Origin: Calliopum simillimum
Taxonomy: Eukaryota > Arthropoda > Insecta > Diptera > Lauxaniidae
DNA: 64,000 nt
NCBI GenBank assembly: GCA_951812925.1
Contig: OX638370.1
Coordinates: forward strand, 1,202,001-1,266,000
Direction: 5' to 3'
Each line of letters starts with the position of its first letter. The first letter of the stretch is position 1. Both the position numbers and the translations under genes were made by a program. Below, piece by piece: positions 47,490 to 58,750 of the stretch. Under the pieces are notes generated by a model. That model ran no database searches. It saw only the letters and a list, made by a program, of their open reading frames with translations, and was not told the DNA's origin.

Positions 47490-48598
47490 ATTAATGTACT
47501 AAATAGACGCAAGCTAAGAAAAATTACAAATTTTATTGTGAGAGCATTTTCAAGTCGTCATGCTCCATTGCAGTAGCTTGAGATTACGAGAGAATAGATT
47601 ACAAGAGCAGAGAGTTCTGTTGAAATGTAAAATCTACAGAATATCTACATACTTAATATATGATGACCAAATCAGTCTCCAAGTGTCTGCCGTAGTTGAT
47701 AAATATTGGCCTATGCATAATGTGTATTTTAGCAAACAGAATGAATCTGCTAAGCAAATATTTTGCTAAATGGATTAAAGTGAAAATGAATTAAAATTAA
47801 AGTAGTTCCCCGCATTTATATGATTGATTATTTGAAAATTATTTTTTAATTTGATTATCCAAATAAAAGTGACAATCATCGTTCTGTTATTTTTGTTAAT
47901 ATTTGCGAATGTTTTGTGTGCCAAAGTGACTTGTGAGAAAGCTCCCATTGATTAAAGTGAATTTATGTTTTTTGAGGTATTTCCCATCTTTAAAGTGTCT
48001 GTGAATTTTTTCAAGTTTTCACTTAAAACAAATGATTCGCACGCGCTTAGCAAATTTTGCAATGTAATGTTTGGCCGGTTGGTGACTTTTTAAGAGATAT
48101 TTTTAGCAGGAGGATATCGAAAGAAAATCCAATATCTGAAGTATCGGAAGACAACTCAAGCAGCAAAAGGTAACAGAACATAATAACTTTTAATCGAGTC
48201 AATAAATTGAAATCAGAATTGGAGATAGGTATTACATTCACATCTAATTATTTTCATCTGATATACAATCTTAAATGTAGCTTTTATTTTTACATGTTAT
48301 GGCTATTTATATTCAAATATTTAATCATTAAAATTATATGTCACTTTATTTATAAAAGTGGTCCAAATCACATATTTCTTTTTTCGAGATATTAAAGAAT
48401 TGCATATGAATTAATGAAGGTCTAAAAAACACACTTCATCGAACGATTCACATATGACAAATTTGGAAAAACTTCATTGATTTAAGTTTATTTTGATAAA
48501 ACTAGATTTTTTTTTTAAATTAAACTCAGACCATTTTCATATTTATAGATGGGCTCGCTCATATGAAAATTTTTTAAATTAATTGATATCACTTTCTT
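47490..48598. other. Intergenic stretch between two minus-strand genes
   Basis: AT-rich; no further coding feature seen. It contains the upstream region of the peptide gene and the 3' flank of the F-box gene. Confidence 0.45.
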
Positions 48599-51500
48599 TC
48601 AGACATTTCTTCTAACATCTATTTCGATTTGCTTAAATTCGCTATCACTTAAAAAGTGCCATTTTATACCTAAAATCTGTGAAACTTCAATTTCTACAGA
48701 CTTGTATGACCGTGAGGAACGACGCAACCAAGTATAGTACTCATCTGACCATTCAGGATGTCGGGGCCAATCACAACGCAAAATACAGGCAAATCGGCGT
48801 ACGTACAACGTACGTAAATTCTTAGCAGTTCGGGCAATTAATAACACCGTTGAGGTTGAGATTTTTTCACGTATAACCTAAAAATAAGTAAATATTTTAC
48901 TTTATGGCAGCATGAGTGTAAGCAGCTTACCAGAGTTTGCAAATTAAAGCACTGCCGACATATTAATAACATCAGACTATCAATGCGATTGTGAAAAGGC
49001 TTTGGACTAGAGAAGCGCGGAAGCATCTCATAACCATAGCTGGACAAAGTGTTCTTGTAATGATCAACCATCCGCAGCACGGTTTCAGTTTTTATCTGCA
49101 AAATCGAAATGAAATATTTAAGAATCTGTTGACATTAATTCTGTGAAAATTGTTGTAACGTACCATTGTTTTCGGTGAATCATATGTAACGCTGGCGACA
49201 GGAGCTTCTGGCTGAAAAACTACTTCACCATTAGAAAGTGATTCCACACGCAAATGAACTTTTAGACCAGGATTGTCCCGTTTAACAATGCGCCAAGCCT
49301 TAACGCTACAATGCGTTATGGACATATAAGTTGGTGTATACCGATTCTGTAGCAAATGTAGATGTTTTAACTTTGTATCGGCCAATAGCTGCAATACATC
49401 ATCATCAATGTTTTGTGGAGAAATGATCAAAATCTGGCATTTTTTTCAAAATATCATTAGTATCAGAGAAAATAACGTGTTTGTAGCTTATTGCGAAATT
49501 TGACTCCATTTGCCTTTACCTGCAAGTTGAGAAACAAACCCACATGCATGATTGGACAATGTGTGGTTGTGACATTGACTATGTTCAGTATACGCATTTT
49601 TGTACAACAACCATCCAGCACCTCATCTAGCACATGTTTTGCTTCAAAGCGTTCCAGCACAAAATCGACCAACTTCAAAGTGCGTAAATTATTTAGTTTC
49701 ACTAGCAGCTCCTTTAATCCTTTCAATAGCTGACCGCCGGTACCAAAGAGTTTCAAACCTTCAGGATCATTAGCCTGTGACATATTGCAGGGAAAAATGT
49801 AAACTAAAGAGCGTATACGTTGTCCCACACCTGCTAATTCTGGTGCTTTCACAATAGTGGTCTATAATTGTGCAATATGAGGTATGTATGTATGTAGCGG
49901 ATTAATCATTTATGATCGTTTGACTTACACTTTGCATACTCCATGTTAACATCGTTATAAATTGGAATATATTATTAAAACTATGCCAAGGACGAAACTC
50001 TAAGCCACGCAGATGCTTTCCTATACGTTGTAAACAATTTTGCGTTCGCAAATGATCCAAACAATATTGCCAGCCTGAATAGTAGTTGTATTTGGCTCGT
50101 GTGAGTGCACGATCATCAACTAAAAAGTTTTCCCACACAGTGGGTAGGTAGAAGGCGCGATGCCATTGGTGACAAACCTGCAAAGAACGTAAACCATTTA
50201 ATTGCTTCTAAACAGAAGCAGTGGACGTGATTGATTTTGTAACATACTAAACTGCAATAGTAGCGTTCTTTTACATCTAAGTACGAAAAGATTTCCTCCA
50301 GCAATAAATCAGGCAGATGACTCCATTGTGAAGGGAATTTACTTTCGTCTACGGTTTCTTCATCCGCTTGTTCATCTTCGTCAATTGTAATGTAGCAGGC
50401 TAACATACGACAACAACAAAATATGAATTACTTTAGCAAGAAAATATCCAGTAAATATGAAATTTTCATTGTTGTGAAATACGATCAGCAATATTAAGTA
50501 TTATATCATACAATAATAATACAATTATGTCATGAGTGTCACGGCCAAAAGTGTCACGTTTTTTGAAATATGGTTTTCATTAGTGATCACTAGATAGTAT
50601 CACAAAAAATAAGTTCGCTTTAAACCGCCCATTTTGAAAGCTTATCGGTTTTGATTTTTAAGGAAAAAAAAAAAACGTTGTTAAAGCCTTGATGTGGGCT
50701 ATATCTCATTTATAGAAGTAATTTATCTCGACTAGTTGTACTCAATATCTCAGTTTCTACCACCCTTAGGTGCCAAGGACACTTCATAAAATTAAATTGT
50801 AGAAAAAGAATTTTGCACCCAAAATCGAACATACACCACCGAACTTTTGCCTAAGTAGAAAATTATCTTTTATTTTTAATAATCCATATATACGCGGCGA
50901 AATTTTTAAGTCCTCGGAATGGGGGGTAAAGAGTAGAAATGAAAATACAAATTTATTTTTTTGTTCAATATATTCTTCTGCTACCCTTATGCATTTTCTG
51001 ATCTTTCGCTTAACTTATGTATGCCTTCGAAAATAAATATTTTATCTGTGTCTGAAAAAAAGCTAAAATTTAATCCTTCACTTTTTCATCAATGAAAATT
51101 TCTTCCCACGAAGATTTTTTTTTTCAAGTTTAGGAATAGGTGATAATCGCTGGGAGTCAGGTCAGGACTTTTAGGTGAGTGGACCAAAATTTCGACACCA
51201 CGGTTCTTGTGCTTTCTCGTGTAGAAGGCGAACACCTAAGTGTGGCCAACTTCCCCCTTCTTGTTCCTCTGAAGGCTTTCTTTAACCAATTTTAGATTCA
51301 AGGGTAGTATTTTCCGGTTATGGAGACATCTTTATTTTTGTAATCGATAAAAAGTATTGCTCTTGAGCCCCAAAATATTGATTTTATGATTTTCTTAGCC
51401 CACTGTGGCAGCTTAAATTTCTTTGGCGGTGGTGTGCTTTTTTGTACCACCGAATAAACTCTTGTTTAGACACAAGCTCATAATGATAAACTTAAGTTTC

Positions 51501-54500
51501 GTCCCTTCTAACAATTACCCAAGGGTTCTTTGGAAAGCATTTTTACAACGTAAAATGCTTAGAATCCTTCAAAAAATTGGTGTGAATTTTTTCAGAACTT
51601 TTTTTTTATGTTTTATTTTTTGACCAAGTCATGAAAAATTATAAAATAGCTCAAAAAATTCTGAAAATGTTCACACGTTTCCTTTGGACAGTTCCATGAA
51701 TTTTTTGCCTCATACACTTTTTTCGTAAGTTCCCTTGCTTTCGAGTATAAAATCATTTTTCCGACCTCGTTATTGAAAAAGTATAAAAATCGATTTTTGG
51801 GTATCCATTTTCTCACAAAAAAAAAATAAATATTATGACCAAAAAACATGTTTTTTAGTCGAAATAGGCCTTCAGTAGAATCAAAAGCGCTGCATTGGTT
51901 TTTCTCAGAGTGAAAAAAAATTATGCAGATATCGTTTTTAAGAGTCCCTCTAACTTTTGAGTAGGTTTCGGGTCATGCTAAGGTTATTGTAAAGCATTTT
52001 AAAAATGAGTGTCTTCTTTAGTCGGGCATCTTTCGATATTAATTTTTGAATTTACAATGATTTCCGGAGTGGTCACCTCGATTAGCTATCCTGGCTGTGG
52101 GTCGTCTTCAAGTAAGTCCCTGTCTTGCTTGAACAGTTTATACCACGTGTAGAGAGATCTTGATGCTTATCAAGCTTTCAGAAGTCAAGAAATCCTTTGA
52201 CATTAAAAAACGCTGCCGCTATGCATCATCTTGCCTAGCCGACGGCGCTCTTAATTTCTCCTTTGGTGTGGGGGTCCCGACACTAGGCCTCGTTTGCCTT
52301 GGCAAGATCGCAGTCAGTAGGATCTCGTTCGTCCTCGTCTAAGGCCCAAGTCCTGAAGCGGTTTCTCCCCTCCTGGTTTTCCCCCTTTATTTAAAAGATA
52401 AATAAAGATGCTGGCAGGGGCTGCTGAAGCACTATTCAGCCCCTCTCTCTTACAAGAGTAATAAAGCGGAAGCCCAACTTAGACAAATTAAAAGAGATGA
52501 CATTAAATGCCTTATAGGGAACGCCTCTGATGTAATGCCAAAAACGGTTTCCCAGGGGGGAGGTCCCGATGAAGAGGAAGTGTTTTTAGTCGGTAGGACG
52601 CTTAGGAGAGTCTGACACGACGGGTACCGATAACGATTGGGCCTAAGATCGCTTTTTCACTCCTCATCCGCAAAAAAAAAAAAACACTTGTAAACCATAG
52701 TTTTACACGGACAATAGTCATCGTAAACGGATGACATCCCTTTAAGTAGAGTAACTTCGGGTAATGTGATATAGGCAGGTAATGTGATATACCAGCATAT
52801 CTCCTTAAATAAACAACTCTCGAAATAGATTTTTTCGTCAGCACCACAGTAACTGAAAAAGAAACGTGCTGCAAGTTCTTGAGCGCCCACATTTATTTAT
52901 TCTGCCTTCAGTGTGGTAAAATCGATTTAGCAGTGAATAAAAACTTTATTTGCGTGTGCTTTATGCTAGGATCTAGCCTAAACTAAAATTGATTTCATAG
53001 CCGAAATATTAAATTCTGCTAGTGGGTGAATATACCTAACCATAAATTAATTGAATTTTTTATTTGCTGGAGTGTGTTTTTCAAAAATAACCTGATTGTT
53101 TTAAAACTGAAATTCGGCGTTAGGAAATAACGCCCAAGGAAATAACGCCCAAAAAAAAAACGAAATAACGCCCAAAAATAAAATGACGTAATAACGCCTA
53201 AAATAAAAAACGAAATAACGCCCAAAAAATATGAAATAACGCCCAAAAACAAAAACGAAATAACGCCCAAATTATTTTCATATAAATTTGGGCGATAATC
53301 ATTTTGGAAATAACGCCCAAAAATTTGGGCTTTATTTCGTTTTTTTGGGCGTTGTTTCGTTTTATTTTTAAATAATGAAATAACGCCCAAAAACGAAAAA
53401 CGAAATAACGCCCAAATTATTTTCATACAAATAAATTTTGGGCGTTATTTCCAAAATGATTATCGCCCAAATTTATATGAAAATAATTTGGGCGTTATTT
53501 CGTTTTTGATTTTGGGCGTTATATCATATTTTTGGGCGTTATTTCGTTTTTTATTTTTGGCTTTATTACGTCATTTTATTTTTTGGGCGTTATTTCATTT
53601 TTTTTTGGGCGTTATTTCGTTTTTTTTAAAAAAAAAGGAAATAACGCCCAAAAAAAAACGAAATAAAGCCCAAATTTTTGGGCGTTATTTCCAAAATGAT
53701 TATCGCCCAAATTTATATGAAAATAATTTGGGCGTTATTTCGTTTTTTTTTTGGGCGTTATTTCCTTGGGCGTTATTTCCTAACGCCTGAAATTCGGGTA
53801 AAAGTGCACTTCTGGCACCGAAAATATTTGATGTTCCACTTGCAATGCAAAATGTTTGGCACGATGGTCTTATGGCTCAAATCTAAAACGTTTTCCTTAT
53901 TAACAATTTGTTGGTGCAACATTTTTATATAAAGGTCACAGTTTTTAAGAAAAATGAGCTAAAGCTTTGTAAAAGCGATTTTAGTAATGTTTATCACTCC
54001 TTACCTGAAGTCAAAGTTCCACAACTAAAGTATCTTTATAACACGATGATCTTTTTGCCGAAAATGCAATTTGTTGGGATATGGAATATAGTATATCACA
54101 TTACCCGCCAATTTTATTTTTTAACTTTTTTTGCCTTTTTTCAATTTTGTTGAAATAGCTTAAGATTGGCTCACGCTAAAGAACTCCAAAATCATAATAT
54201 ACTGCACAATACATCAATAAAACATAATACATAAAGTGATAGCAGCTATGCTTTGAAAACTACGTGTAATTTAAAAAACAAAAATGCCTATATCACATTA
54301 CCCGAACTTACAATATGGTTTGAACTGATTTTCCTTTCGTGGTAAAGAATTTATTACAGCGTGGCACTCGATTTGCTTCATATTTGAGACTAATAACCCG
54401 AAAATGAAATGAAAAATGTATTATTGTAGCAGAAGAATACATTAAACAGGAACGATAAATTTGTATTTTTGTTTCCACTCCTTACCCCTCCATTTCGGGA

Positions 54501-55076
54501 ACTTAAAAATTTCCCCTCGTTGAATTGAATAAAGAAGATTGCAGCGTCATCATCGTAAAGCACAAAATTCCAAGTCTCTGCAAAATTTCTAAACATTTTA
54601 TGGGATCATTATTTAAACAAAGAAAGTAGCCAGCGATTATGATATGTATACTAAATCATGCTCATCTGTAAATGACAACAGATCTATTATTTAAAATGTC
54701 ATTTCTAAAAATCATAGAAATTTTATTCAAATTTCTCAAATTTACGTTGCAAATTTTCAAAAATCACTTTGCAAGAACAAGTAAAATACTTAATTTGTTT
54801 TGCCTTTTATTTTACATAGATATCAAAACACAAAAATAAACACTACCGCATGTGTATTTTCATCGATTCGACTAAATTTTACGCAACAGCTTTAATTTTT
54901 TTTTTTTTTTTTCATTTTCTTTTTAATTCGAAATTCGCTCAAAAGGTGTCAAAGTGTGTGCAATTTTTTGTCAAACTAAAAAAACAACTTAAGCGAATAC
55001 CTTCTTCATGTTGATCAATCTTCCAGCCAGCTGCTTGCATTACATCCTTCCCTCTTGATAAAGCTAAAGTCGCCAT
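48599..55076 (-). CDS. F-box protein, FBXO33-like
   Basis: Seven exons: 55001-55076, 50248-50399, 49929-50177, 49520-49861, 49164-49433, 48931-49095, 48599-48877; 510 residues. All junctions are GT-AG. The first intron (4.6 kb) is phase 1; the others are phase 0 and 50-86 bp. The F-box (about residues 51-95) reads WSHLPDLLLEEIFSYLDV...VCHQWHRAFYLPTVWENF. The rest is irregular leucine-rich sequence (LRTLKLVDF, MRILNIVNV, LKHLHLLQN), resembling FBXO33, the substrate-recruiting subunit of an SCF ubiquitin ligase. The first exon (MATLALSRGKDVMQAAGWKI) is chosen because its one-base overhang joins in frame; starting at an ATG at 50406 instead is possible and would drop it. Confidence 0.8.
51060..52190 (-). 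pseudogene. mariner-family transposase remnant in the F-box intron
   Basis: Minus-strand blocks in order: WYKLFKQDRDLLEDDPQPG (about 52130-52070), PPPKKFKLPQWAKKIIKSIF (about 51435-51375), FIDYKNKDVSITGKYY (about 51355-51305) and VHSPKSPDLTPSDYHLF (about 51195-51135). These follow the order of a mariner transposase (linker region, first catalytic D in FIDY, SPDL.PSDYHLF near the last). Stops and frameshifts lie between blocks, and about 51540-51960 is unrelated R1-like sequence inserted in it. Inactive. Confidence 0.7.
52191..52752. other. GC-richer unassigned segment in the F-box intron
   Basis: Noticeably more GC-rich than its surroundings (for example GGTGTGGGGGTCCCGACACT near 52265). No long frame and no matched ends. 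It may be a fragment of a retrotransposon untranslated region. Confidence 0.35.
52758..54304. mobile_element. DNA element with CGGGTAATGTGATATAGGCA ends
   Basis: The ends are exact inverted 20-mers, flanked by the 5-bp duplication AACTT (52753-52757; 54305-54309). The motif GGTAATGTGATATA recurs just inside the left end and, inverted, at about 54090-54105. No transposase is recognised. It contains the nested palindromic element 53116-53787. Confidence 0.75.
53116..53787. mobile_element. Palindromic element built of GAAATAACGCCC units
   Basis: Outer ends GGCGTTAGGAAATAACGCCC and its inverse. The body is more than 20 occurrences of AAATAACGCCCAAA-like motifs, mostly in one orientation in the left part and inverted in the right, joined by an AATTATTTTCATATAAATT block that appears in both orientations. 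It is flanked by CTGAAATTC (53107-53115 and 53787-53795), an 8-10 bp duplication whose exact length is ambiguous because of edge matches; 9 bp would suit Mutator-like elements. No protein. Confidence 0.8.
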
Positions 55077-55891
55077 ATTTTTGTATTCAAAATGAAAATT
55101 ACATATCTTATTTGAAACAAAATAAATAATTTTAACGAGTATAATAAGTAAAAGTATTTTTCGCTTTATAATTTAATTCTCAAAACGTTACTGAATCGAT
55201 ACGCGACAGAAATTCGACTGCCTCCTTAGAGCGTTTTCAACATTTATTCCCAATTTTTCTCATTTTTATGTTTAAACGTTTTGTATTTCGCTTTGATTTT
55301 TCTCAAAAACCAAATCAAAAAAAAAAAAAAAGAAGGAAGATCGTTTATTTTCGAAAATAAAATTTTTGTCGTTCGCAAGTGTGCGAGCGAAAATGTCTGG
55401 TTGACTGTGTGAAAAGCGGAAAACTATTAAAAGTATTTCTCGCTCTCGTCGTCGTCAGATACATTAACTTTGCAAGGCACTGGCAAAAAAACTAAAAATT
55501 TTCGTTTATTTTGGCGTTCTCGAGAACTTTTTTGAAATAAATCTATTTTGTTTATGTGAAAAACATAAAAACCAAAAAATAAATAAAAATATCACGCATG
55601 TGATCGCACATTTGTTTTGTTGTGATAAAGATTTTTGCTTTTCTGCAGGGAAACAGCTGTTTAAGGTGGTTGCCCATGTATCAGCAGCTGTTGGAGATAC
55701 ACGGTGTGTTTTTATTAAATGATTCAATGCAAAATAGTTCGATACTATTTTAACCACCTTAAAGCACAAGTTTTTGTTAAATAGGTTGATGGGCTGACCA
55801 TTAATTATGTAAAATGTTTTCCCCATTTTTGACCCCCTCTCCCTATCGATCGTTACATACGAATTCTATATCCCTGAGAAATTAATTTTTT
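55077..55891. other. Upstream region of the F-box gene
   Basis: AT-rich; presumably the promoter and 5' UTR. No convincing TATA box; no other gene supported. Confidence 0.4.
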
Positions 55892-56038
55892 ATACCCTAC
55901 ACCCAGGGTATATTCACTTTGTCCTTCCGTTTGTAACGCAGAGAAGGAGGCGTGGCAGATATAGAAAAGTATATATATTCTTGATCAGCGTCACCTCCTG
56001 AGTCGATATAGCCATGACCGTCTGTCTGGCTGGCTGGG

Positions 56039-56089
<51 letters not shown>

Positions 56090-56735
56090 GTGGCTGGCTG
56101 TGTGTTGAAATACACTTTTTGGGAAAACTGAGCAAGATAATTCAATGAAATTTGGTACACTGCCTCCGTCGTCAAAGTTAGCTCAGGGGATTGAAAATGA
56201 GCAAAATCGGTCAACAGACACGCCTACCGCCCATACAAAAATTATATTCAAAATGCAATTTTAGGAGTATTTTTCACGACAATGCAACCACAATACACAT
56301 AAGTACTACAAATTGTAAGCGCAAGCTCTGATAAAAAACTGAGCGAATTCGGACAAGAGGGCGTGGCACCTCCCATACAAGCAAAAGCTTCAAAACGCTA
56401 TACTGAAAGCGTTTTTTGAGATATTCGAACCAACTTCAACTCAGACACTAAAAATTATAAATGAAAGCTCTCAGCAAAAATTGGTTGAAATCGTACATGG
56501 GGGCGTGGCACCTCCCATATAAGCAAAAGTTTCAAAATGCTATACTGAAAAAGTTTTTTGAGATAATCCAACTAAATTTCACTCTGACACTAAAAACTAT
56601 AAATGCAAGCTCTGAACAAAAACTGGATGTACTCGGACAAGAGGGCGTGGCACCTCTCATATAAGCAAAATTTTCAAAATACTGCAGTGTAGGGTATTTA
56701 TTTTTTGGCCAGGCCAAAATTTACACCCTTACTAG
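55892..56735 (+). mobile_element. Helentron/DINE-1-like element, copy E
   Basis: Complete: ATACCCTACAC start, GGCT microsatellite (about 56025-56100), three 142-bp-type units, GTGTAGGGTAT, GGCCAGGCC hairpin, CTAG end, then a T-run. Close to copies A and C. Confidence 0.85.
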
Positions 56736-57594
56736 TTTTTTTTAATAATAAACAATCGCCCCTATACAAGTGAAAAGCACTAAGTCAGTTTTTTTCTAGT
56801 TTTGAGTTATTCGGTATTTCTTGTCCAAAATAATATAGTCTTAAGCCTGATGAGACTCATTTGGCCATATCTCTATTTAAAAGTGGTTATTTTCATCATA
56901 AAATCAAAAGCATAACAACGATTTCTATACAAAAAAAAAACAACAAAATTTAATTTTTTAAACATTAAATATCTCAAAACTTGAACTTTTCACTCGTATA
57001 AGGACGATGTGTGCATTAGGGTAATAGTTAAAAACACATTTTCTGGAACTTATGACGTGCCGTCCCGCGTTGTCCATGGACAAAAATCAAAATTTTTTGT
57101 GACTCGAAACCTAACAATATTGGTATCAATCGACAGGTAATTGTATCAATAAAATAAAACCAAAATATTTAGGGGAAAAACTCAGTTTTGGTCACGCTGT
57201 GACATTTCAAAGTTGAGATATTTTTCAAAAAAAAAAATCATGTTTTGTTCAAGCCTTGCATATTTAAAAACCAGGGCTACCCATATAAATTAACAGAGAT
57301 ATTTCGATTCAAAGTTTTATTTTGAGCATTTGTGAATAACTTGGACATTTCTTAACCGATTTCTATGTTCTGACATAGGAATCTGACTATAAGTACAGCA
57401 CGTAGATGTCGAAAGTGAATACCATGCCACGCGTGCAGTCCTTGGAATTTTATGTTTTCTGTAGCCAATTAAATGCAGTATCCCAATGGGAAATGGAGCG
57501 CATCAATAGCGCTCTGAAGCGCTCTAAAGAAGCAGTGAAACGCATCTCACTCGGATCCAAAAGCGCGGAAACTAACACTGGCATGTCATTGGAA
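56736..57594. other. Non-coding stretch
   Basis: AT-rich, with GAAGCGCTC motifs near 57515-57530 that resemble the minisatellite downstream. No gene supported. Confidence 0.4.
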
Positions 57595-57596
57595 AG

Positions 57597-58097
57597 AAGC
57601 GCTTCGTTCTCGCTACCAGAAATGCCCTTTGGATGCGCATCGCTCTCGCATCCAGAAATGCTGTTTGGATGCTTTTTGGATGACAATAAAAATATTTAAA
57701 AAATTAATTTTTAATTGAAATTTTACGTCTTTCGCCACAAAGACTCATCAGACTATTATTTTTTTTTTTTTTTTTGAAGTAATTATAATTATTTTTATAT
57801 TTCTAAATTAATTATAATTGAAAAATTGCAAGTTGAAAAACTTTTGTGTTAGGTCTGGGCCGGAGTTGAACCGAGGACCTCACGGTTGCTACAACTCGCA
57901 ATCGCAGGCCAGTCGCTAGACCACTACTCCATCCTTGCGCTCTTAAGAAGCTGACTTATTGACTTATTTTGGTTTTGTGCGTAAATACGTGACCGAAAAC
58001 GCTTCGTTCTCGCTACCAGAAATGCTCTTTGGATGCGCTCGCTCCCGCATTCAGAAATGCTCTTTGGATGCGCTTCGCTCTCGCTACCTATAACGCA
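57597..58097. repeat. Imperfect minisatellite split by a SINE-like insertion
   Basis: Units like CGCTTCGTTCTCGCTACC and AGAAATGCTCTTTGGATGCG recur at 57597-57672 and again at 57997-58097. The SINE-like copy 57727-57950 lies between the two blocks. Non-coding. Confidence 0.6.
57727..57950 (-). mobile_element. tRNA-derived SINE-like element, copy 2, with half a hammerhead
   Basis: Minus strand: A box TAGTGGTCTAGCGAC (about 57912-57926), B box GGTTCAACTCC (57862-57872), then the same AT-rich body as the copy at 39004, an A-run of about 18, then ATAGT CTGATGA and the stem II hairpin GTCTTT...AAAGAC (57727-57756). After GACG it reads TAAAATTTC, so the GAAA, stem III and cleavage site are absent. 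The head (GGTCCTCGGTTCAACTCC) is closer to a real tRNA than that of copy 1. Confidence 0.7.
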
Positions 58098-58119
58098 GAA
58101 AATATGCGCATACAAATCA

Positions 58120-58745
58120 GCTCTTTAGATGCGAGAAAGACGCGCATCGCTATGCATTTTGGGGATGCGCATCGAAATTTTCTGTTGGGATGTTATATGA
58201 TTTTTTCAGTTTGGATTCCAATCAATAGAAATGAAACGACATATATTTTTCCAGTATTTTACATATTAATCGTTTTAATTTCATTATTTGCTTTATTTAG
58301 ATTTAAATACCATTAAAATTAGTACAGTTTTATTTTGCGTAATACGACGCTGACAACTTATTTTTATATTGAAATTAATAAAAATCATATAGATATTTAT
58401 ACAAACACTTATGTATGTATGTATTGCATATCTTGATGGTATTAAAAAAACAATGACGAGAATTGTAATATCTGTAATAGTAAGTACGTATTTTCTGTTT
58501 TAACAATACATAATTGAATGTCATATAAAATTATTAAATAAATCTTTTAATACTAAATTTAGAATGAAGGAAGCTTTTTCATTTGATTAGAATAGAATTT
58601 CGACTTAAATCACTAAAACATTTAATTAATTAATTCTTTCTTATATTAAGCACCTGCAAACCAACGCCTTCTGTGGTTAGTTATTGCGCTTTTTATGGGA
58701 CCATGTTTTCACCAAATAAAGAGGGAGCTATTTTCGCATTCACTT
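58120..58745. other. Non-coding stretch
   Basis: AT-rich 3' flank of the Ser/Arg-rich protein gene. Nothing else recognised. Confidence 0.45.
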
Positions 58746-58750
58746 TTGAT

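Noticed and set aside
53019..53932. Frames reading GVISFLILGVISYFWALF-type hydrophobic repeats
   Set aside because: They translate the GGGCGTTATTTC tandem array; not membrane proteins.
56845..56870. CCTGATGAGACTCATTTGG as a possible third hammerhead
   Set aside because: CTGATGAG is present but there is no paired stem II followed by GAAA, and no cleavage-site half.
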